DNA from: an uncultured bacterium
Lineage (GTDB): Bacteria > Nitrospirota > Thermodesulfovibrionia > Thermodesulfovibrionales > Thermodesulfovibrionaceae
NCBI GenBank assembly: GCA_937998865.1
Contig: CALLBR010000011.1
Span: 20,684 to 84,683, forward strand
DNA: 64,000 nt
Direction: 5' to 3'
Below the pieces are notes generated by a model. The model worked only from the letters and a program-made list of their open reading frames with translations. It was not told the DNA's origin and did no database searches. Position numbers and translations under genes: made by a program. Below, one piece after another: positions 50,807 through 61,943 of this stretch. Position 1 is the stretch's first letter, and each line of letters opens with the position of its first letter.

Positions 50807-51827
50807 AATTAATGCCTAATCTTTTCATTTTTTCAATGAGGGTAGTTCTGTTAATTTTCAAATACTTTGCAGCCTTACTCTTTATTCCTTTATTTACACT
50901 CAAGGCATGAAGAATTAACTTCTTTTCATAATCCATTACAAGGGCATTGAAGTCCATTTCTTTGGCAAAGGGATTAAAATCCTCATGGATTAAATCTCTG
51001 GGGATAGAATTCTCTTGAAATCTAATCCTCTCTGGAATATCCTCTAAACTTACCTTTCCATTTTCACTAAATACATAAAGCCTCTCAATTAAATTCTCCA
51101 GTTCTCTAACATTGCCAGGCCAGTTATATTTAAAGAACAAGTTCATAACTTCGCTGTTAAGATTAAGTTTGTAGCCAAATTTCTCTGAAAACTTTTCTAT
51201 AAAGTAATCACAAAGAAGAGGTATATCCTCCTTTCTTTCTCTTAATGGTGGAAGCAGAAGGGGTACTACATTGAGCCGCCAAAATAGATCTTCTCTAAAC
51301 TCTCCTCTCTTAACTTCCTCTTCTAAATTCTTATTAGTAGCTGCAATAATTCTAACATTCACGTTTATAGGTTTGGTAGAACCAATCCTTTCAAAGCTTC
51401 TCTCTTGAAGAACTCTTAGAATTTTCACCTGTAAATTTATTGGCATATCTCCTATTTCATCAAGAAAAATAGTCCCCTCATTGGCAAGCTCAAATCTACC
51501 AGGTCTTGAAAAAACAGCTCCTGTAAAAGCTCCTTTTTCATAGCCAAATAACTCTGCTTCAAGAAGTTCTGAAGGAATTGCTGCACAATTAACTGGAATA
51601 AAAGATTTCTCAGCTCTGGGGCTAAGCTCATGAATGAGCTTAGCTACAAGTTCTTTTCCTGTTCCACTCTCTCCTGTAATAAGAACTGTACTATCACTTT
51701 TGGAAATCTTATCTATTAGTTTAAGAATCCTCTGAATTGCCAGAGATTTTCCAATTATTTTTACACTCTTTTTCATGTCATAAATATGACATATGAAAAG
51801 AAATTTTTTCAATCCTTTTTTAAACAA
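50793..51827 (-). CDS. sigma-54-interacting transcriptional activator without receiver domain (FlrA/PspF-like)
   Basis: GESGTGKELVAKLIHELS, ELFGYEKGAFTGA, C-terminal Fis-type HTH; no REC domain. Confidence 0.93.
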   Translation of the reverse strand: MFKKGLKKFLFICHIYDMKKSVKIIGKSLAIQRILKLIDKISKSDSTVLITGESGTGKELVAKLIHELSPRAEKSFIPVNCAAIPSELLEAELFGYEKGAFTGAVFSRPGRFELANEGTIFLDEIGDMPINLQVKILRVLQERSFERIGSTKPINVNVRIIAATNKNLEEEVKRGEFREDLFWRLNVVPLLLPPLRERKEDIPLLCDYFIEKFSEKFGYKLNLNSEVMNLFFKYNWPGNVRELENLIERLYVFSENGKVSLEDIPERIRFQENSIPRDLIHEDFNPFAKEMDFNALVMDYEKKLILHALSVNKGIKSKAAKYLKINRTTLIEKMKRLGINYESN

Positions 51828-51960
51828 TGTGCTGCCATTGTTCTGACCTTTGCTCTTATTTCAAGCCAGATACTAAACAAAAAGAAGTGAAAAGGGCGAG
51901 ATTTCCACCTCCTGACCATCTCTCTCCTTCAAAGTGGCTGTTACAACGACACTCCCTAAA

Positions 51961-52062
51961 GTCATTGCGAGCACCCCTAAGGGTGCGAATCAATTCCATT
52001 AAGACTCTTTCAGAAAAAAGTGGACGATGTGATTGCTTCGTCCCTAAGGCTTCTCCTAATGA
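51961..52062. repeat. degenerate REP-like repeat pair
   Basis: GTCATTGCGAGCacccctaaGGGTGCGAATCAATtcc and GATTGCTTCGTCCCTAAGGCTTCTCCTAATGAt; the spanning ORF reads GTKQSH/GARND, typical of translated REP-like repeats. Confidence 0.6.
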
Positions 52063-52194
52063 TAGGATCAGCAGACTCTTCAAAAGGACGGAGAAAAGAA
52101 GACTCCTCAAAATAAAACTCCTCATGCCTCATTTCAACCCCAAGCATTGCAAAAAAGCTGTACAAAACTTTTATAGAACCAAAACTATAAATTT

Positions 52195-52752
52195 CTATTT
52201 AGTAGCAAATCCTTCTAAGGCATCCTTATTTTGAAATAATAAATCTCTATAAAGATTCCGGGCAAGATTAAAAATTTTTATATACTCTTTATCAGCATAA
52301 TCTCTGTATGTGAATTCATGAGGTTGAAAAGAATCTCTTTTAAAGTAGAGAGTAACTTCTCCATAGATACCATGAGCAATATAAATTCTATGACAGTAAT
52401 CCTTTGTTGTGGCAAGGACTAGTTTAGCTAAACTTATATAACCAGGATCCAGATTTATATTTCTTTTGTCATTTTTTGATAGTTTTCTTTCAATTTCATT
52501 TGTCTTTATCTTAATGGAAGCAAGCTCTTCTTCCGAGATTAATTTTTTAAAGAATATAAACCTCCTAAAAAGAGGGCTTCCCATTTCAGGTTCATAATAG
52601 CTTGAATATCTCCAGATCTTAAAGGAAGATTCAAATAAAATTTCACCATATAAATTTTCCAAAATTTTTAAAGCATCATAGTAATAACTCATATCTCGAA
52701 AAAGAGTGCCTACAAAGAGCAAAACATTTTTTGGTTTGCCAGGAATACCCAT
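52195..52752 (-). CDS. DUF4416 family protein
   Basis: LFVGTLFRDMSYYYDALKILENLYGEI; LDPGYISLAKLVLATTKDYCHRIYIAHGIYGEVTL. Confidence 0.88.
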   Translation of the reverse strand: MGIPGKPKNVLLFVGTLFRDMSYYYDALKILENLYGEILFESSFKIWRYSSYYEPEMGSPLFRRFIFFKKLISEEELASIKIKTNEIERKLSKNDKRNINLDPGYISLAKLVLATTKDYCHRIYIAHGIYGEVTLYFKRDSFQPHEFTYRDYADKEYIKIFNLARNLYRDLLFQNKDALEGFATK

Positions 52753-53280
52753 TTAGGATAAAACTTGTTTCAGATGAGGAATTATGTGAGGATCATCCCA
52801 TTGTATAGGTCCTATTATTTTATGTCTTAAAATACCATTCTTGTCTATTAAAAAGGTCTCAGGAACTCCTTTTATGCCATAGATTTTGGAGACCTCTCCA
52901 TCATCCACAAGCACTGGAAAGGTAAATCCCTCCTTCTTAATCATTTCCTTTACTTTCTCAGGGTTATCCTTATAGAGCACTGTAATGAAAACCAAATCAT
53001 CAGATTTATTATTTTTGTTTAGATAAGCTTGAATAGACCTTTTTTCTGCCTTGCATTCATTACACCAAGATGCCCAGAAATTAAGAATAACTATTTTCCC
53101 CCTTAGGCTATCTAATGTTAAATTAGAGCCGTTTATATCTTTTAATGTAAAATTTGGAGCAGACATACCTATCTTAATCATGGAAGATGAAGAGGAAGTT
53201 TTTGATTTTTTAAAAATTACGCTACCCACAATTATAACGCTAAGTAAAATAATGATAATTAAAAATACATTCTTTTTCAT
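52753..53280 (-). CDS. TlpA/ResA-like thioredoxin-fold protein
   Basis: Membrane anchor; GKIVILNFWASWCNECKAE; GVPETFLIDKNG. Confidence 0.93.
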   Translation of the reverse strand: MKKNVFLIIIILLSVIIVGSVIFKKSKTSSSSSMIKIGMSAPNFTLKDINGSNLTLDSLRGKIVILNFWASWCNECKAEKRSIQAYLNKNNKSDDLVFITVLYKDNPEKVKEMIKKEGFTFPVLVDDGEVSKIYGIKGVPETFLIDKNGILRHKIIGPIQWDDPHIIPHLKQVLS

Positions 53281-53294
53281 CTTATTACCCTCAC

Positions 53295-55745
53295 TTAATT
53301 GACAGATGTAGTTACTTCTTCATGAACCTCTTCGAATGCAATATTATTACTCCTTAGTAACACCTTAATATTAGTAGCGCCTTTAAATCTGCCTTTCAAT
53401 ATCTCTTCTGAGAGAGGATCTTCTATTTCCCTTGCAATTGCTCTTCTCATTGGTCTTGCACCATAGGCAGGTTGATAATATTTATTCAAAATCCATTTTT
53501 TTACCTCTTCAGAGACAGAGAGGGTAAAACCAAAATCTGATAATTTTTTATTAGTTTCTTCAATTAATAGATCAATTATTGCCAAAAGATGAGGCTCCTC
53601 TAAAGGATGAAATACAACAATATCATCTACTCTGTTAAGGAATTCTGGATTGAATGTTTTTTTCAATTCGTCAAAAACATTGTCTTTAATCTTTGAGTAA
53701 ACTTCCTGGGAATCTTGCTTTCTAAATCCAAGAGGGGTAGACTTCTCTATCAATCTTGCTCCAATATTAGAGGTCATTATTATAATGGTATTTTTAAAGT
53801 CTACTTTTCTACCAAAACTATCTGTCAAAATACCCTCATCAAGAATTTGAAGGAGTAAATTAAAAACATCAGGATGAGCCTTCTCAATTTCATCAAATAA
53901 AACAACTGAATAGGGTCTCTTCCGGATCTTTTCTGTTAACTGTCCTCCCTCTTCATATCCTACATAGCCAGGAGGAGCTCCAATAAGTTTTGATACATTA
54001 AATTTTTCCATATATTCAGACATATCAAATTTTATTAAAGCATTTTCATCATTAAACATAAACTCTGCTAAGGCTTTTGCAAGCTCTGTTTTGCCAACAC
54101 CTGTTGGTCCTAGAAAGAAGAAGGAACCTATTGGTCTGTTTTTTGTTTTCAATCCTGCACGAGATCTTCTAATAGCCTTACACACGCTTTTTATTGCTTC
54201 ATCCTGTCCCACAATTCTCTTGTGTAAGGACTCCTCCATGTGTAAAAGTTTTTCCTTTTCTGTTTGTTCTATCTTAAATAGAGGTATGCCAGTCATTTTA
54301 GAAACAGTATAGGACACATCTTCAGCAGTAACAATGGGAACTTCTTTATAAATAGAGTCTTTCCATTTTTTATAATTTGATTCGTATATCCTTCTTAATT
54401 TATCTTCTTCATATTTTGTTTTTTGGGCTGCTAGTAAATCATGAAGTTTGATATATAGAGCTTTTTCTTTTGAGAGTTTTGTTAATTCAAATTCCATGTC
54501 TTTCAATTCCTGAGGAATTGTAGCTTTCTTGAGCTTTATTCTTGAAGCTGTTTCATCTATTACATCAATTGCTTTGTCAGGTAAATATCTATCTGTTATA
54601 TATCTATCTGAAAGTTTCACAGCCATTTCAATGGCTTCATCTGTTATTTTAACTTTGTGATGAACTTCATATTTCTCTTTTATTCCCTTCAAAATCTCTA
54701 TTGTTGTCTCAACTGTTGTAGGTTGAATATATACAGGTTGAAATCTCCTCTCTAAAGCCCCATCCTTTTCAATATATTTTCTATATTCTTGAGGAGTAGT
54801 AGCACCAATACACTGCAATTCTCCTCGAGAAAGAGCTGGTTTAAGCATATTTGAAGCATCAACTGAACCTTCTGCAGCACCAGCTCCTATTATTGTATGA
54901 AGTTCATCAATAAAGAGGATTATATTATCTGATTGCGTTGCTTCTCGCATAACTGCTTTAAGCCTTTCTTCAAATTGTCCACGATATTTTGTTCCAGCGA
55001 TTAAAGCTCCTAAGTCAAGGGCTATTATTCTTTTACCAATAAGTATATCAGGCACATCCCCTTCAACTATCTTTTGAGCAAGACCCTCTACAATAGCTGT
55101 TTTACCCACACCTGGTTCACCAATTATGACAGGGTTGTTCTTTATTCTTCTTCCTAAGATTTGAATTACTCTCTCTATTTCGTCTTCTCTTCCAATGACA
55201 GGATCAAGTTTTCCCTCTAATGCTAATGATGTTAAATCCCTTCCAAACTCATCAAGAGCTGGAGTATTTGTCCTCTTTTTCTCTCTTTGTTGATTAGATT
55301 GAAAATGGGGTCTTATTGAAAAATTTATTGTAAGCTGTCTAACTCCTAATAGGTTTACTCCTAAACTTCTTAATACTTTTCCAGCAGTACCCTCTTCTTC
55401 TTTTATAAGTCCCAAAAAAAGATGTTCGCTTCCTATGTAAGGATGCCCTAAAAGTCTTGCTTCTTCTACAGCATACTCCAACACTTTTTTTGCCCTGGGC
55501 GAGAAGGGTATTTCGCCATAGGTAAGGAGATTGCTCTCTGTGGATATTTTCTTCTCAATTTCATATCTAACATTTTCTGGTTGGATGCCGATTTTCCTTA
55601 ATATTGCTACTGGAATAGATTCTTCATCTCTTAAAATTGCCAACAATATATGCTCAGTATCGAGAAATTCACTATTTCTTTTTTCAGCCTCTTCTCTTGC
55701 ATATAATATAACTTTTCGACCTTTTTCTGTAAATTTTTCAAACAT
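53295..55745 (-). CDS. clpC: ATP-dependent Clp protease ATP-binding subunit ClpC
   Basis: N-terminal Clp repeats; two Walker A ([25 protein letters not shown]); UVR-like middle region. Confidence 0.95.
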   Translation of the reverse strand: MFEKFTEKGRKVILYAREEAEKRNSEFLDTEHILLAILRDEESIPVAILRKIGIQPENVRYEIEKKISTESNLLTYGEIPFSPRAKKVLEYAVEEARLLGHPYIGSEHLFLGLIKEEEGTAGKVLRSLGVNLLGVRQLTINFSIRPHFQSNQQREKKRTNTPALDEFGRDLTSLALEGKLDPVIGREDEIERVIQILGRRIKNNPVIIGEPGVGKTAIVEGLAQKIVEGDVPDILIGKRIIALDLGALIAGTKYRGQFEERLKAVMREATQSDNIILFIDELHTIIGAGAAEGSVDASNMLKPALSRGELQCIGATTPQEYRKYIEKDGALERRFQPVYIQPTTVETTIEILKGIKEKYEVHHKVKITDEAIEMAVKLSDRYITDRYLPDKAIDVIDETASRIKLKKATIPQELKDMEFELTKLSKEKALYIKLHDLLAAQKTKYEEDKLRRIYESNYKKWKDSIYKEVPIVTAEDVSYTVSKMTGIPLFKIEQTEKEKLLHMEESLHKRIVGQDEAIKSVCKAIRRSRAGLKTKNRPIGSFFFLGPTGVGKTELAKALAEFMFNDENALIKFDMSEYMEKFNVSKLIGAPPGYVGYEEGGQLTEKIRKRPYSVVLFDEIEKAHPDVFNLLLQILDEGILTDSFGRKVDFKNTIIIMTSNIGARLIEKSTPLGFRKQDSQEVYSKIKDNVFDELKKTFNPEFLNRVDDIVVFHPLEEPHLLAIIDLLIEETNKKLSDFGFTLSVSEEVKKWILNKYYQPAYGARPMRRAIAREIEDPLSEEILKGRFKGATNIKVLLRSNNIAFEEVHEEVTTSVN

Positions 55746-55994
55746 GATAAATACTCCTTCAGGATTTTTATCTCTTTATCAATATTAATTATTTTTCATA
55801 AATCCTGTCAAATTTATGTATTTTTTTTAAAACACTATAAAATAACAATCGCCGTAAATCATTGATAATTAAACATTGAGACGCTTTGTCTTTATGGCTC
55901 CTCTTTACGATGGATTACATGGAGAGTCTGAAGGCATCCTAGCGATGAAAACCATTTCTTTTTTTATCAAAATTATGTATAATTAAACATAAAA

Positions 55995-56924
55995 ATGAAA
56001 AAAGTTGTTCTCCATTGTATAATTTTTCTCCTAATCTTTTTAACTATTAATTATGCCTGGAGCTTTTTAATTCCCAAGACCCTACTAATTTTGCCAGAAA
56101 ATAGTGCTGTAAAAATTAAATGGCTTTTAATTTCTGAAGAGAGAGATAAATATAAATCATCATACAAAGAAGCAAGTAATATACACTTTTTTTTAAACCA
56201 TAAAGATGAACCAATAATTATTTATAACTCCCAGATACTTTTTAATCCTAAAAGTGGATACTTAGCAAAATTTAAAAATCCTTTGAAGGCTGTAATATCT
56301 TTTGAAAATGGAGTTTCCTTTTTCTTTGATGGCAAAAATATGGGTTTTCTTGAAATTGAAAATAAAGACGAATTCCCTCCTCTTCTTTATGTAAAACCTT
56401 TCATAAAGATACCCTTCTCTAATGTAGAATTCTTTACTGGTGAGAATACCCTTTATGCCATGACAAGGAATCCAAAAACCAAAAAACAGGAGATATATCT
56501 TTTTGATCTAAATTCAAAAAACTTTAAAAAAATTGCCTCTCTTAATGAGTTCTTTCAAGTAATAAGTGGAAAAGGTGAACATTTATATTTGGTAAAGGGC
56601 AGATTAATTAAGGAGTTAAGGCAAGGAAAAATTACAAATGTATACGAACACCCAAGGGAAGAAATAACTGAAATTCAATATAATGAAAAAGTTGGACTTA
56701 TCTATAAAACATCAAATGGAGTAGGACTAATAAACAATAACTCTGCTATTGAATTTCTTCAGACAGAAAACCCGAAAATATATCTAAAAAATACAAGCCT
56801 CTATGTATTATTTAGCTACTTATCAGCAATTATGGAAATTAAAAACCTGGATGACCTAAAAAATTATAACTTTAAAGTAGAAAAAATCATCGATATTCAG
56901 CAAACTTTTAAGGAGGATGAGTAA
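55995..56924 (+). CDS. hypothetical exported protein (309 aa)
   Basis: N-terminal signal sequence; beta-rich; ATG of next gene overlaps stop. Confidence 0.8.
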   Translation: MKKVVLHCIIFLLIFLTINYAWSFLIPKTLLILPENSAVKIKWLLISEERDKYKSSYKEASNIHFFLNHKDEPIIIYNSQILFNPKSGYLAKFKNPLKAVISFENGVSFFFDGKNMGFLEIENKDEFPPLLYVKPFIKIPFSNVEFFTGENTLYAMTRNPKTKKQEIYLFDLNSKNFKKIASLNEFFQVISGKGEHLYLVKGRLIKELRQGKITNVYEHPREEITEIQYNEKVGLIYKTSNGVGLINNNSAIEFLQTENPKIYLKNTSLYVLFSYLSAIMEIKNLDDLKNYNFKVEKIIDIQQTFKEDE

Positions 56925-58036
56925 TGAATAAGCTTTTAAGTTTTTTAATAATTCTTTTATTAATTATGGAATCTTCCTTATCCTATGGAGGAAATATACC
57001 AATGCCTACTGGTAGGACATGTGATGGATCTCAGTTGTTTGATGGTACTTTTATCCCAGCTGGACAAGTAAGGGAAATAACCTATGGAGGCGTAAGATAC
57101 AGATGCGTTGGATGTGGAGATTGCACTCCTATAAGTAGTGGTTCATCAGGTAGCTCTTCATCATCTACTCCCTCCATCCCTTCTTATGGAACTACTTCAC
57201 AGCAAATAGCAATAGGACTCATGGGTGCTTTTTTAAGCGGATTCTTTAGCTCTCTTATGAGTGGAATTTTTGATGATGACTCCGCTTACACTGCCCAAAA
57301 ACAGAGAGAGTATGAAGAACAGCAAAGGAAAAAGTACGAAGAGGAAAAAAGAAAACAAGAAGAACATAAAAAACAACTACTCTCTCAATACAACACTCTC
57401 TTAGTTCAGGCAAAAAATCAATTGCCCTCTACTTCATTACAAAGTTCATCTCCCTTTTCATTTCAAACTCTTGGCAGTCAACTTACTGCCTTTCAGTGGC
57501 AATCCCCATCAAGTAGTCCTTCAGTTAGTGATAGTCTAAACAGCAAAGAGGAATATCTAAGAAGTACCGCTCATATTAATAAAATTGATATTAATAGTAT
57601 TCTTGGCAATGTAATACAAGAGAAAATAACTGAAAAAATAGAAGAAAAAATCGAAGATTATGGTGGTAAACTTATGGAAAAACTTGATAAGAAATATGGA
57701 AAAGAGTGGGGCTCCAAATTTTATGAAAAGGGATTGCCAATCATAAAAATTGCAGTTACAGCTAAAACCGAGGGAATTCCCGCTGCTGGAGCAGAAACGA
57801 TAAATTATGGTATTTCTCTCCTCCCCATGCCCACAATTCAATCAGAAATCTCTGACATAGGAAGAAAAATATACACAAAAATTGCCTTTTCAGCGATAGA
57901 TATGTTTCTTACAGAGACTGAAAGAGCCGCTGAAATTCATGGATTAAATTTCAATAAAGAGGAGTTCCTTGAGAATTTAGAAAACGATATGAACATAGCA
58001 CAGAAAATAATATATAAATGGCTTAGAGGAGACTAA
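56924..58036 (+). CDS. hypothetical exported protein with Cys motif and Ser/charged low-complexity segments (370 aa)
   Basis: Signal peptide; YRCVGCGDC; SSGSSGSSSSS; KQREYEEQQRKKYEEEKRKQEE. Confidence 0.8.
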   Translation: MNKLLSFLIILLLIMESSLSYGGNIPMPTGRTCDGSQLFDGTFIPAGQVREITYGGVRYRCVGCGDCTPISSGSSGSSSSSTPSIPSYGTTSQQIAIGLMGAFLSGFFSSLMSGIFDDDSAYTAQKQREYEEQQRKKYEEEKRKQEEHKKQLLSQYNTLLVQAKNQLPSTSLQSSSPFSFQTLGSQLTAFQWQSPSSSPSVSDSLNSKEEYLRSTAHINKIDINSILGNVIQEKITEKIEEKIEDYGGKLMEKLDKKYGKEWGSKFYEKGLPIIKIAVTAKTEGIPAAGAETINYGISLLPMPTIQSEISDIGRKIYTKIAFSAIDMFLTETERAAEIHGLNFNKEEFLENLENDMNIAQKIIYKWLRGD

Positions 58037-58037
58037 T

Positions 58038-60170
58038 ATGAAAACCTTAAAAATTTTATTGACTCTATATCTTTTTACTCTCCTCATTAGTTGTGAACCT
58101 ATTAGATACACCACCAAATTAGAACCCTTTAACATAGAACCACCGAAGGAATCACCACAGGTTAAAAAACTTAACTACAATGCCATAATTCTCATTGATG
58201 AAGAACAAATTTTAAGAAATACTGAGCATGATTATGATTTTGGCATTATCCATACCATAGAATTTCCTGTGGGTAATATACTTAAACAGATTCTTCCCCT
58301 TTACTTTAACCAAATGTTTTTAGAAACAAGATATGAAAAAAATCTCCCTCTCTTATTTCCTCCTAAAACTCTTATAATTACGGCAGAAGGAGACAATATT
58401 TATTTCAAAGAAAAAAGAAGTTATCCCATAGCTTTCAATTTAGAAGCCAGGACAAAATTTTTCATCTATGACAATGATTTGTTACCTATCTCTACACCTT
58501 TATTAGGCAATGGCTCTGGAAGAATTGAAAAACCAGGACTTTTCTCCTATCTAAGTGAAAAAGACTACAGTAATACTGCCTATCAAGCCTTGCTTAAATC
58601 TGTAAATGATGCTATCGAAAAAATTCATAAGGCAATACAAAATCCTAATGCTCAGATTTCAGAAGCTAAAAAAATCATAAATAATGATCCCACAAGTGTT
58701 TTTGCCTACAAAGTAATTGCTAATTTGTCACTAAAAATTAATGACATTCCAGAGGCTTTAGCAGCTTCCCAGATGATAGAAAAACTTTCTCCAAATGATA
58801 AAGATGCCTATGTACTTCTTCATAAATGTTACTTAGCAAGCAAAAGATATAAAGAGGCTTTGATTCATCTTGAAAAAGCAATCTCCTTGGCACCTCAAAA
58901 TAGAAATTTGATACTAAAACTCAATGAATTTTATATTGAAAGAGGTAAATATAATAAGGCCATTGAGTCTCTTGAAAGATACTTAGAAAAAAACCCAGAT
59001 GACAACTATATGCCCTTTTATTTGGCAAAGCTTTACTATAAAATGGGCAAATACAATGAAGCACGAAGAATTGCAGAGAAATCCGGTGAAAGCCTATCTT
59101 CTTCAGGCATTGGAGTAACTATAGTAAAAATTGAAGATCAATATCCTAAAATTAAACAAATTCTACCAAATAGTCCTTCCCAAAAAGCAGGTCTTCAGGT
59201 AAATTATGAAATAACTGAAATTGATGGGAAATCAACACTTCCACTAAAATTAATGGATATCATTGAAATGTTAAGAGGAAAAGAAGGAAGTGATGTGAAG
59301 CTAAAAATTAAAAAACCTGAATCAGAGGAGGCTTTTGCAGTAACATTGACCCGTCAAAAATTCTATAAAGACTCTTACGCTGCCTCTTACTTAGGACTTT
59401 TAGCATTAGTCTATCTTGAAGAAAAAGAAAAGAGCAAAGCTAAAGAATATATTGAAGAAGCTGAAAGGTTTTTCCCCACAGATACCTTAATTAGCTATGC
59501 AAAAGCAAGATATTATTTACAGGAAAAAGAATTCAAAAAAGCTTTATCTATAGCATCTTCTTTGGAAGACAATGACTTGGCTATGGTTATAAATACAATA
59601 GCTTATGCAAAATTAGGAAAAGCAGATGAAAGTGTCAAATTTTTTAAAAAAATTGCACAATCTAAAAATTTTTTCATAACAGAAAAAGTAAGGGATGAAT
59701 TACTCTCAAGCCTCTCTTCTTATGCAGAGGGAATCGAGAAAAAAGCTTATGAGTATGAAAAAACAGGACACCATGCATTAGCCTTAAAAGAATATGCTAA
59801 TCTTCTTGAAATATCCAATCCTCAGAAAGCTCAATGGATAAGAAGTAGAGTAGCAAAAATAATCTCTCAAAATCCCTCACTGGCGGATATAAAAGACGAA
59901 GCAAGAAAACATTTCCTCCATGCAGAAGTTTTATTTTCCAATAACAAATTAGAAGAAGCTATGGAAGAATTAGAAAAAGCCTCGAAGCTTCAGCCATTTA
60001 ATCCTCAAATTTACTTTAATAAGGCAATTATCTATGAAAAAATGTCAGATTATGCAAATGCTATTGAGAACATGGAAATCTATCTACAGCTTAATCCACT
60101 AGACCCAAAGGCACAGACAATAAAAGATCAGATTTATAAATGGAGATTCATCCTTGAAAAAGAAACTTAG
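58038..60170 (+). CDS. TPR- and PDZ-containing lipoprotein (710 aa)
   Basis: Lipobox LLISC; TPR repeats; PDZ-like KIKQILPNSPSQKAGLQVNYEITEIDGKS. Confidence 0.85.
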   Translation: MKTLKILLTLYLFTLLISCEPIRYTTKLEPFNIEPPKESPQVKKLNYNAIILIDEEQILRNTEHDYDFGIIHTIEFPVGNILKQILPLYFNQMFLETRYEKNLPLLFPPKTLIITAEGDNIYFKEKRSYPIAFNLEARTKFFIYDNDLLPISTPLLGNGSGRIEKPGLFSYLSEKDYSNTAYQALLKSVNDAIEKIHKAIQNPNAQISEAKKIINNDPTSVFAYKVIANLSLKINDIPEALAASQMIEKLSPNDKDAYVLLHKCYLASKRYKEALIHLEKAISLAPQNRNLILKLNEFYIERGKYNKAIESLERYLEKNPDDNYMPFYLAKLYYKMGKYNEARRIAEKSGESLSSSGIGVTIVKIEDQYPKIKQILPNSPSQKAGLQVNYEITEIDGKSTLPLKLMDIIEMLRGKEGSDVKLKIKKPESEEAFAVTLTRQKFYKDSYAASYLGLLALVYLEEKEKSKAKEYIEEAERFFPTDTLISYAKARYYLQEKEFKKALSIASSLEDNDLAMVINTIAYAKLGKADESVKFFKKIAQSKNFFITEKVRDELLSSLSSYAEGIEKKAYEYEKTGHHALALKEYANLLEISNPQKAQWIRSRVAKIISQNPSLADIKDEARKHFLHAEVLFSNNKLEEAMEELEKASKLQPFNPQIYFNKAIIYEKMSDYANAIENMEIYLQLNPLDPKAQTIKDQIYKWRFILEKET

Positions 60171-60651
60171 TATAATAATTCTACTTTTTTTCTTGATAGG
60201 ATGTGCCTCTCAAACAAGTGTTAAACCTGATTCTCTTTTTCAAATTAAGGAGGTAAAAAGTGTTTCGGTAATAGTAGACACAATTATTCCTTCCTCTGAA
60301 AAAGAGATTGAGGCTATTGAGCAAAAGCTAATTGAAAAATTAAGAGAAGCAAATATTTTTAGTAAAGTCTCCATAAAAAACCAAAAATCTGATTTGATAA
60401 TTAAGGTTCAGATAGAAGAGCTTGTTAAAGTCTCAAAATCTGATCGTTTCTGGTTCGGTTCCCTGGCAGGAAGAGCAAAAGTGGCAGGTAAAGTAACTCT
60501 AATTGAGAGTTTTTCAGGGAAAGTCTTAGGAAGTTTTGATTTGGAGGCAATCTCTTCAGGAGGAACAATTTTTGCTGGAACAACTGAACAGGCAATAGAT
60601 AATTTTGTTGAAAAGTTAACTGACTTCATCCTCACTCATGTGGTAATTTAG
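60154..60651 (+). CDS. lipoprotein, DUF4410-like
   Basis: Lipobox FLIGC; SDLIIKVQIEELVKV...RAKVAGKVTLIESFSGKVLGSFDLEA. Confidence 0.7.
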   Translation: MKKKLSIIILLFFLIGCASQTSVKPDSLFQIKEVKSVSVIVDTIIPSSEKEIEAIEQKLIEKLREANIFSKVSIKNQKSDLIIKVQIEELVKVSKSDRFWFGSLAGRAKVAGKVTLIESFSGKVLGSFDLEAISSGGTIFAGTTEQAIDNFVEKLTDFILTHVVI

Positions 60652-60725
60652 TAAAACAAGATATTGCATTATTTTCCATAATTTAATCTATAATAAATAT
60701 CAATCTTTGAAGCTGGAGGAATGCT

Positions 60726-61943
60726 ATGTTGATTGTTCAGAAATATGGAGGTACTTCTGTTGCAAACATTGAAAGAATAAAAGCTGTGGCTGAAAGAGTC
60801 TCTCAAACAGCAAAAGAAGGACACAAGGTAGTTGTGGTAGTATCAGCTATGGCAGGAGAAACAGACAAGCTAATAGGACTTGCCCATCAGGTTTGCCCAA
60901 ATCCTCCTGAAAGAGAAATGGACCTTCTTTTATCATCAGGTGAAAGAGTAACATCAGCCCTTACAGCTATGGCGCTCCATGGATTAGGACATAAAGCAAT
61001 AGCCCTTACAGGAAGACAAATGGGAATAATTACAGACGCTGTTCATACCAAAGCAAAAATTGAAAAAATTATAGCCACAAGAGCTGTAAAAGCCTTGGAA
61101 GAGGGATACATAGTTGTTGTAGCAGGTTTTCAAGGAATTACAGAGGAAGAGGACGTAACAACCTTAGGAAGAGGTGGTTCTGATCTAACAGCCGTTGCAA
61201 TTGCTGCTGCTTTGAATGCGGACATATGTGAGATTTATACTGATGTTGATGGCGTGTATACTGCAGATCCAAACATAGTGCCTAATGCGATAAAACTTGA
61301 TAAAATTTCTTATGAAGAAATGCTTGAGCTTGCATCTCTTGGCGCAAAAGTATTACAAACTCGCTCTGTTGAGTTTGCAATGAAGTATAGTGTACCTGTC
61401 GTTGTGCGCTCAAGTTTTAACAATAACCCAGGAACCTTAGTTACAAAGGAGGATAAAGACATGGAAAAAGTAGTTGTATCAGGTATTGCTCACGATAAAA
61501 ATCAGGCAAAAATTACAATCGTAAAAGTGCCTGATAGACCTGGTATTGCCGGCAAACTATTTAGAACTATTGCAGATGCAAACATTGTAGTGGACATGAT
61601 TGTACAAAACATAAGCAGCGACGGCAAAGCTACAGATATCTCCTTCACAGTACCAAAAACCGATGCTAAAAAAGCTTTTGATATAGCCGAAAAAATATGT
61701 AAAGAATTGGGAGCAGAAAAAGTTTTACTTAATGATTCCATCGCTAAAGTTTCCATTGTTGGTGTAGGAATGAGAACTCATTCAGGAGTTGCTGCTCAAA
61801 TGTTTGAAACTCTTGCCAGTCATGGAATAAACATAATGGCTATAAGTACCTCTGAAATAAAAATATCTTGTCTCATTGATTCAAAATACACTGAGCTTGC
61901 AGTAAGAGTGCTTCATGATACTTTTAAATTAGGTGGGCAATAG
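60726..61943 (+). CDS. lysC: aspartate kinase
   Basis: [33 protein letters not shown], tandem ACT domains. Confidence 0.97.
   Translation: MLIVQKYGGTSVANIERIKAVAERVSQTAKEGHKVVVVVSAMAGETDKLIGLAHQVCPNPPEREMDLLLSSGERVTSALTAMALHGLGHKAIALTGRQMGIITDAVHTKAKIEKIIATRAVKALEEGYIVVVAGFQGITEEEDVTTLGRGGSDLTAVAIAAALNADICEIYTDVDGVYTADPNIVPNAIKLDKISYEEMLELASLGAKVLQTRSVEFAMKYSVPVVVRSSFNNNPGTLVTKEDKDMEKVVVSGIAHDKNQAKITIVKVPDRPGIAGKLFRTIADANIVVDMIVQNISSDGKATDISFTVPKTDAKKAFDIAEKICKELGAEKVLLNDSIAKVSIVGVGMRTHSGVAAQMFETLASHGINIMAISTSEIKISCLIDSKYTELAVRVLHDTFKLGGQ

Noticed and set aside
51856-52125. 89-aa ORF on minus strand (and 51827-52234 on plus)
   Set aside because: Translated REP-like repeats (GTKQSH, GARND); no domain and low-complexity context.
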